Origin: Hyperoodon ampullatus
Lineage: Eukaryota > Chordata > Mammalia > Artiodactyla > Ziphiidae
Assembly: GCA_949752795.1 (NCBI GenBank)
Contig: CATKHW010000009.1
Coordinates: forward strand, 496,001-560,000
Length of the DNA: 64,000 bases
Direction: 5' to 3'
Below the pieces are notes generated by a model, which worked only from the letters and a program-made list of their open reading frames with translations, was not told the DNA's origin and made no database searches. Below, in pieces: positions 61,143 through 64,000 of this stretch. Numbering within the stretch: position 1 is the first letter of the stretch; each line of letters begins with the position of its first letter. A program made the position numbers and the translations under genes.

Positions 61143-64000
61143 AATGAAATCAAAATGCTCAATGACCTCTGTAATCACAATGCAACAAACCCTTCTGATC
61201 ACAATGTTCCATAACACTTGTCATCACAATGACCCATGACGCTGGTCATCACAATTATCCATGTTCTACTCATCACAATGCTCCATGATGTTTGCCATCA
61301 CAATGCTCAATACACTTATCATCACAATGCTCCCTGACAGTTGTCATCAGTATGCTCCTTGAAGCCCGTCATGACAAGGCTCCATGCATTTTTCATCACA
61401 ATGATCCATTCCCTTTTCATCACAATGCTCCAAGACCCCTGTAATCACAATGCTCCATGTCCTTGTCATCACAAAGCTCCATGACGCATCTCATCAGAAT
61501 GCTCCATTGCCTTCTCATCATATTGCTCCATGCCCTTGTAATCACAATGCTTGAAAACCCCTGTAATCTCTATGCTCCATGCACTTTTTCATCAGAATGC
61601 TCCATGACCCATTTCATCAAAATGCTCCATTACCCCTGACATCACAATGTTCCATAACCCCTGTCATCAAAATGTTCAATGACACTTTTCATCAATTTGC
61701 TCCATGACCCTGTCATCACATTGCTCCCTGCCCTTCTCATCACAATGCACCACGACCTTGTCATCACAATGCTCCATGACGTTTGTCATCACAAAGCTCC
61801 ATGACCCTTGGCATCACAATGCTCCATGCCATTTCATCACAGTGCTACATGAAACCTCTCATTACATTGCTCCATGCCCTTGTCACCACCATGATCCATT
61901 ACGCTTGTCATAACAATGCTCGATACTCTTCTCATCACAATGCTCCATGACCTTGTCATTACAATCCTCCATGACCCATGTATCACAGTGTTCCGTGCCT
62001 TAGTCATCACAATGTTCCATGCAGAATCTCATCACAATAATCCATGAAATTTTCAGACGAATGTTCCATGCCCTTGTCATCACAATGCTCCATTACACCT
62101 GTCATAACAATGCTCCATGACCCCTGCCATCACAATGTTCCACTGCCTTGGCATCCGAGGCTCCATGACCCTTGTCATCACAATGCTGCAAGACCCCTGT
62201 AATCACAATGCTCTATGCCCTTGTCATCACAAAGATCCATGACACATGTCATCAGAATGCTCCATGGCCTTCTCATCAAAATGCTCCATGCCCTTGTCAT
62301 CACAATGCTCCAATACCCCTGTAATAACAATGCTCCATGCCCCTATTCATCAGAATGCTCCATGAGACTTGTCATCACAAGGCTCCATGGCCTTCTCATC
62401 ACACTGCTCCAGGACCTTGTCATCACAATGCTCCATTCCCTTGTCATCACAATGCTCCTTGACCACTGTCATCACAATACTCCATGAACATATTCAGGCC
62501 AATGCTCCATGACCTTCTCATCACAGTGCTCCATGACCCTTGTCATCACAATGCTCCATGCCCTTGTCATCACAAAGATCCATGACACATGTCATCAGAA
62601 TGCTCCATGGTCTTCTCATCACAATGCTCCATGCCCTTGTCATCACAATGCTCCAAGACCCCTGTAATCACAATGCTCCATGCCCCTATTCATCAGAATG
62701 CTCCATGAGACTTGTCATCACAAGGCTCCATAGTCTTCTCATGACACTGCTCCAGGAACTTGTCATCACAATGCTCCATTCCCTTGTCATCACAATGCTC
62801 CTTGACCACTGTCATCACAATACTCCATGAACATATTCAGGCCAATGCTCCATGACCTTCTCATCACAGTGCTCCATGACCCTTGTCATCACAATGCTCC
62901 ATGACCCCTCTCATCACTATGCTCCATGACACCTGTCATCACAATACTCCATGCCCCTTGTCATTCCAGTGATCCATGACGCTCTTCATCATAATTATCC
63001 ATGGTCTTTTCATCACAATGCTCCACGGTCTTGCTATCACAATTCTCCATGCCCTGTTCATCACAATGATCCATGTCCCATGTCATTACAATTCTCCACG
63101 TCCTTGTCATCACAATGCTTTGTGACACTTCTCATCATAATGTTACATGATCTTGTCATCACAATTCTCCATGCACTTGTCATCGCAATGCTCTATGAAC
63201 CCTGTCATAGCAAGCTCCATGCGCTTGTCATCACAATGCTTCACGACGTGGTGATCAAAATTCTCAATGGCCCTTGTCATCAGAATGCTCCCTGCCATTG
63301 TCATCACAATGCTCCATGACACTTGTCATCACAATGTTCCAAGCCCTTGTCATCAAAAGGCTCCATTACCTTTGTCATCACAATCCTCCATGACACTTGG
63401 TATCACAAAGCTCCATGCCATTGTCATCACAAGGGACAATGACATATGTCATCACAATGCTCCATGACACCTGTCTTCACAATATTCCATGACCTTGTCA
63501 TCACAATGTTCCATGCCCTTGTCATCACAATGCGCCATGCCCACTCTCATCAAAATAATCCATAAATCTTGTCAGAACAATGCTCCATGACCCCTGTCAT
63601 CACAATGCTCCTTGACTCCAGTCATCACAATGCTTCATGACCTTTGTCATCACAATAGTCCATGACCTCGTCACACAAAGCTCTGTGACCTTTTTCACCA
63701 CAATGCTCCATGAAATTTTTATCACAATGCTCCATGACCCTTGTCATCACAATGCTCGATGCACGTGTCAGCACAATGCTCCATAACCCATGTCATCACA
63801 ATGCACCATGCACTTGTCATCACAATGCTCCACATCCTTGTCATCAAAATGCTCCATAAACCTTGTCATCACAATGCTCCATGCACTTCTCCTCAAAATG
63901 CTTTCTCACCACTGATATCACAATGTTCCATCACTAGTCATCACAATACTCCCTCACCCCTGTCATCACAATATTCCATGACCCCTGTAATCACAATACT
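61143..64000. repeat. Higher-order segment a'' (partial, at least 2,858 bp)
   Basis: Third copy of a, cut by the window end. It aligns to a' at an offset of 7,363 bp and to a at 16,897 bp. It has the 325 bp duplication and the distal CGATGCACGTG and CACTAGTCATCAC units like a', but lacks two units (49 bp) near 63730. Confidence 0.86.

Larger units (their letters stand above)
43630..64000. repeat. 24-25 bp minisatellite, block 3 (at least 20.4 kb)
   Basis: About 800 units in the same orientation as blocks 1 and 2, continuing past the window end. The block is a nested higher-order array. The AATGAAATCAAAATG marker falls at 44246, 47048, 49816, 52323, 53782, 56896, 59712 and 61143. Segments between markers repeat as a-b-c-d, a'-b'-d', a''. 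Corresponding segments are nearly identical over kilobases, so this block was amplified most recently. Segment 43630-44245 precedes the first marker and contains units like those at 7.7 and 29.8 kb. Confidence 0.94.

Noticed and set aside
3638..64000. C/D snoRNA-like C box (GTGATGA) on the minus strand of each unit
   Set aside because: The minus strand of the core contains TTGTGATGA, matching RTGATGA, but most units have no nearby D box, terminal stem or guide-length spacing. It is a chance match multiplied by the repeat.

Overview
The window looks like constitutive heterochromatin from a whale or dolphin. Two minus-strand SINEs (34104-34311 and 43003-43245) have the tRNA-derived head, body and A-tail of the CHR family (Cetacea, hippopotamus, ruminants). 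The L1-like pieces read like cetartiodactyl L1. A tandem unit of about 1,738 bp fits the size I recall for the common cetacean satellite. I assign Cetacea with fairly high confidence and cannot name a species. I find no host protein-coding gene and no functional RNA gene: apparent reading frames are by-products of repeats or decayed retroelements.

Two tandem-repeat families alternate. The first is the ~1.74 kb satellite: block A 1-3645, block B 13802-18060, block C 32923-43632, all in the same orientation. The second is a 24-25 bp minisatellite with core TCATCACAATGCTCCATG: block 1 3638-13801, block 2 20351-32922, block 3 43630 to the window end, also in one orientation and together about two thirds of the window. 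The only other DNA is an island at 18061-20350. It holds unassigned sequence, an antisense L1 fragment and a broken minus-strand class I endogenous retrovirus remnant (integrase C-terminal end, env transmembrane motif, LTR-like end).

The satellite unit is composite. Roughly phases 235-905 are antisense L1 3'-end sequence. A 68 bp near-perfect palindrome follows in every monomer whose sequence reaches that phase (11 copies), and the rest is of unknown origin. In the most divergent monomer L1-like sequence appears to resume after the palindrome, suggesting the palindrome was inserted into an L1-derived ancestor. Block B decays toward the island, while block C monomers are much more uniform.

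The minisatellite is not a simple array. Rare variant units recur in the same order, giving higher-order repeats of about 1.4-3.1 kb. In block 3 these are nested in copies of 9,536 and 7,361 bp plus a partial third. Whole-unit insertions and deletions between copies are the expected footprint of unequal exchange. The most notable signals are the palindrome and its arm behaviour, the nested minisatellite architecture, and the repeated satellite/minisatellite switches, four of which fall in one half of the satellite phase. L1, SINE and retroviral identifications rest on remembered family sequences and were not checked by search.
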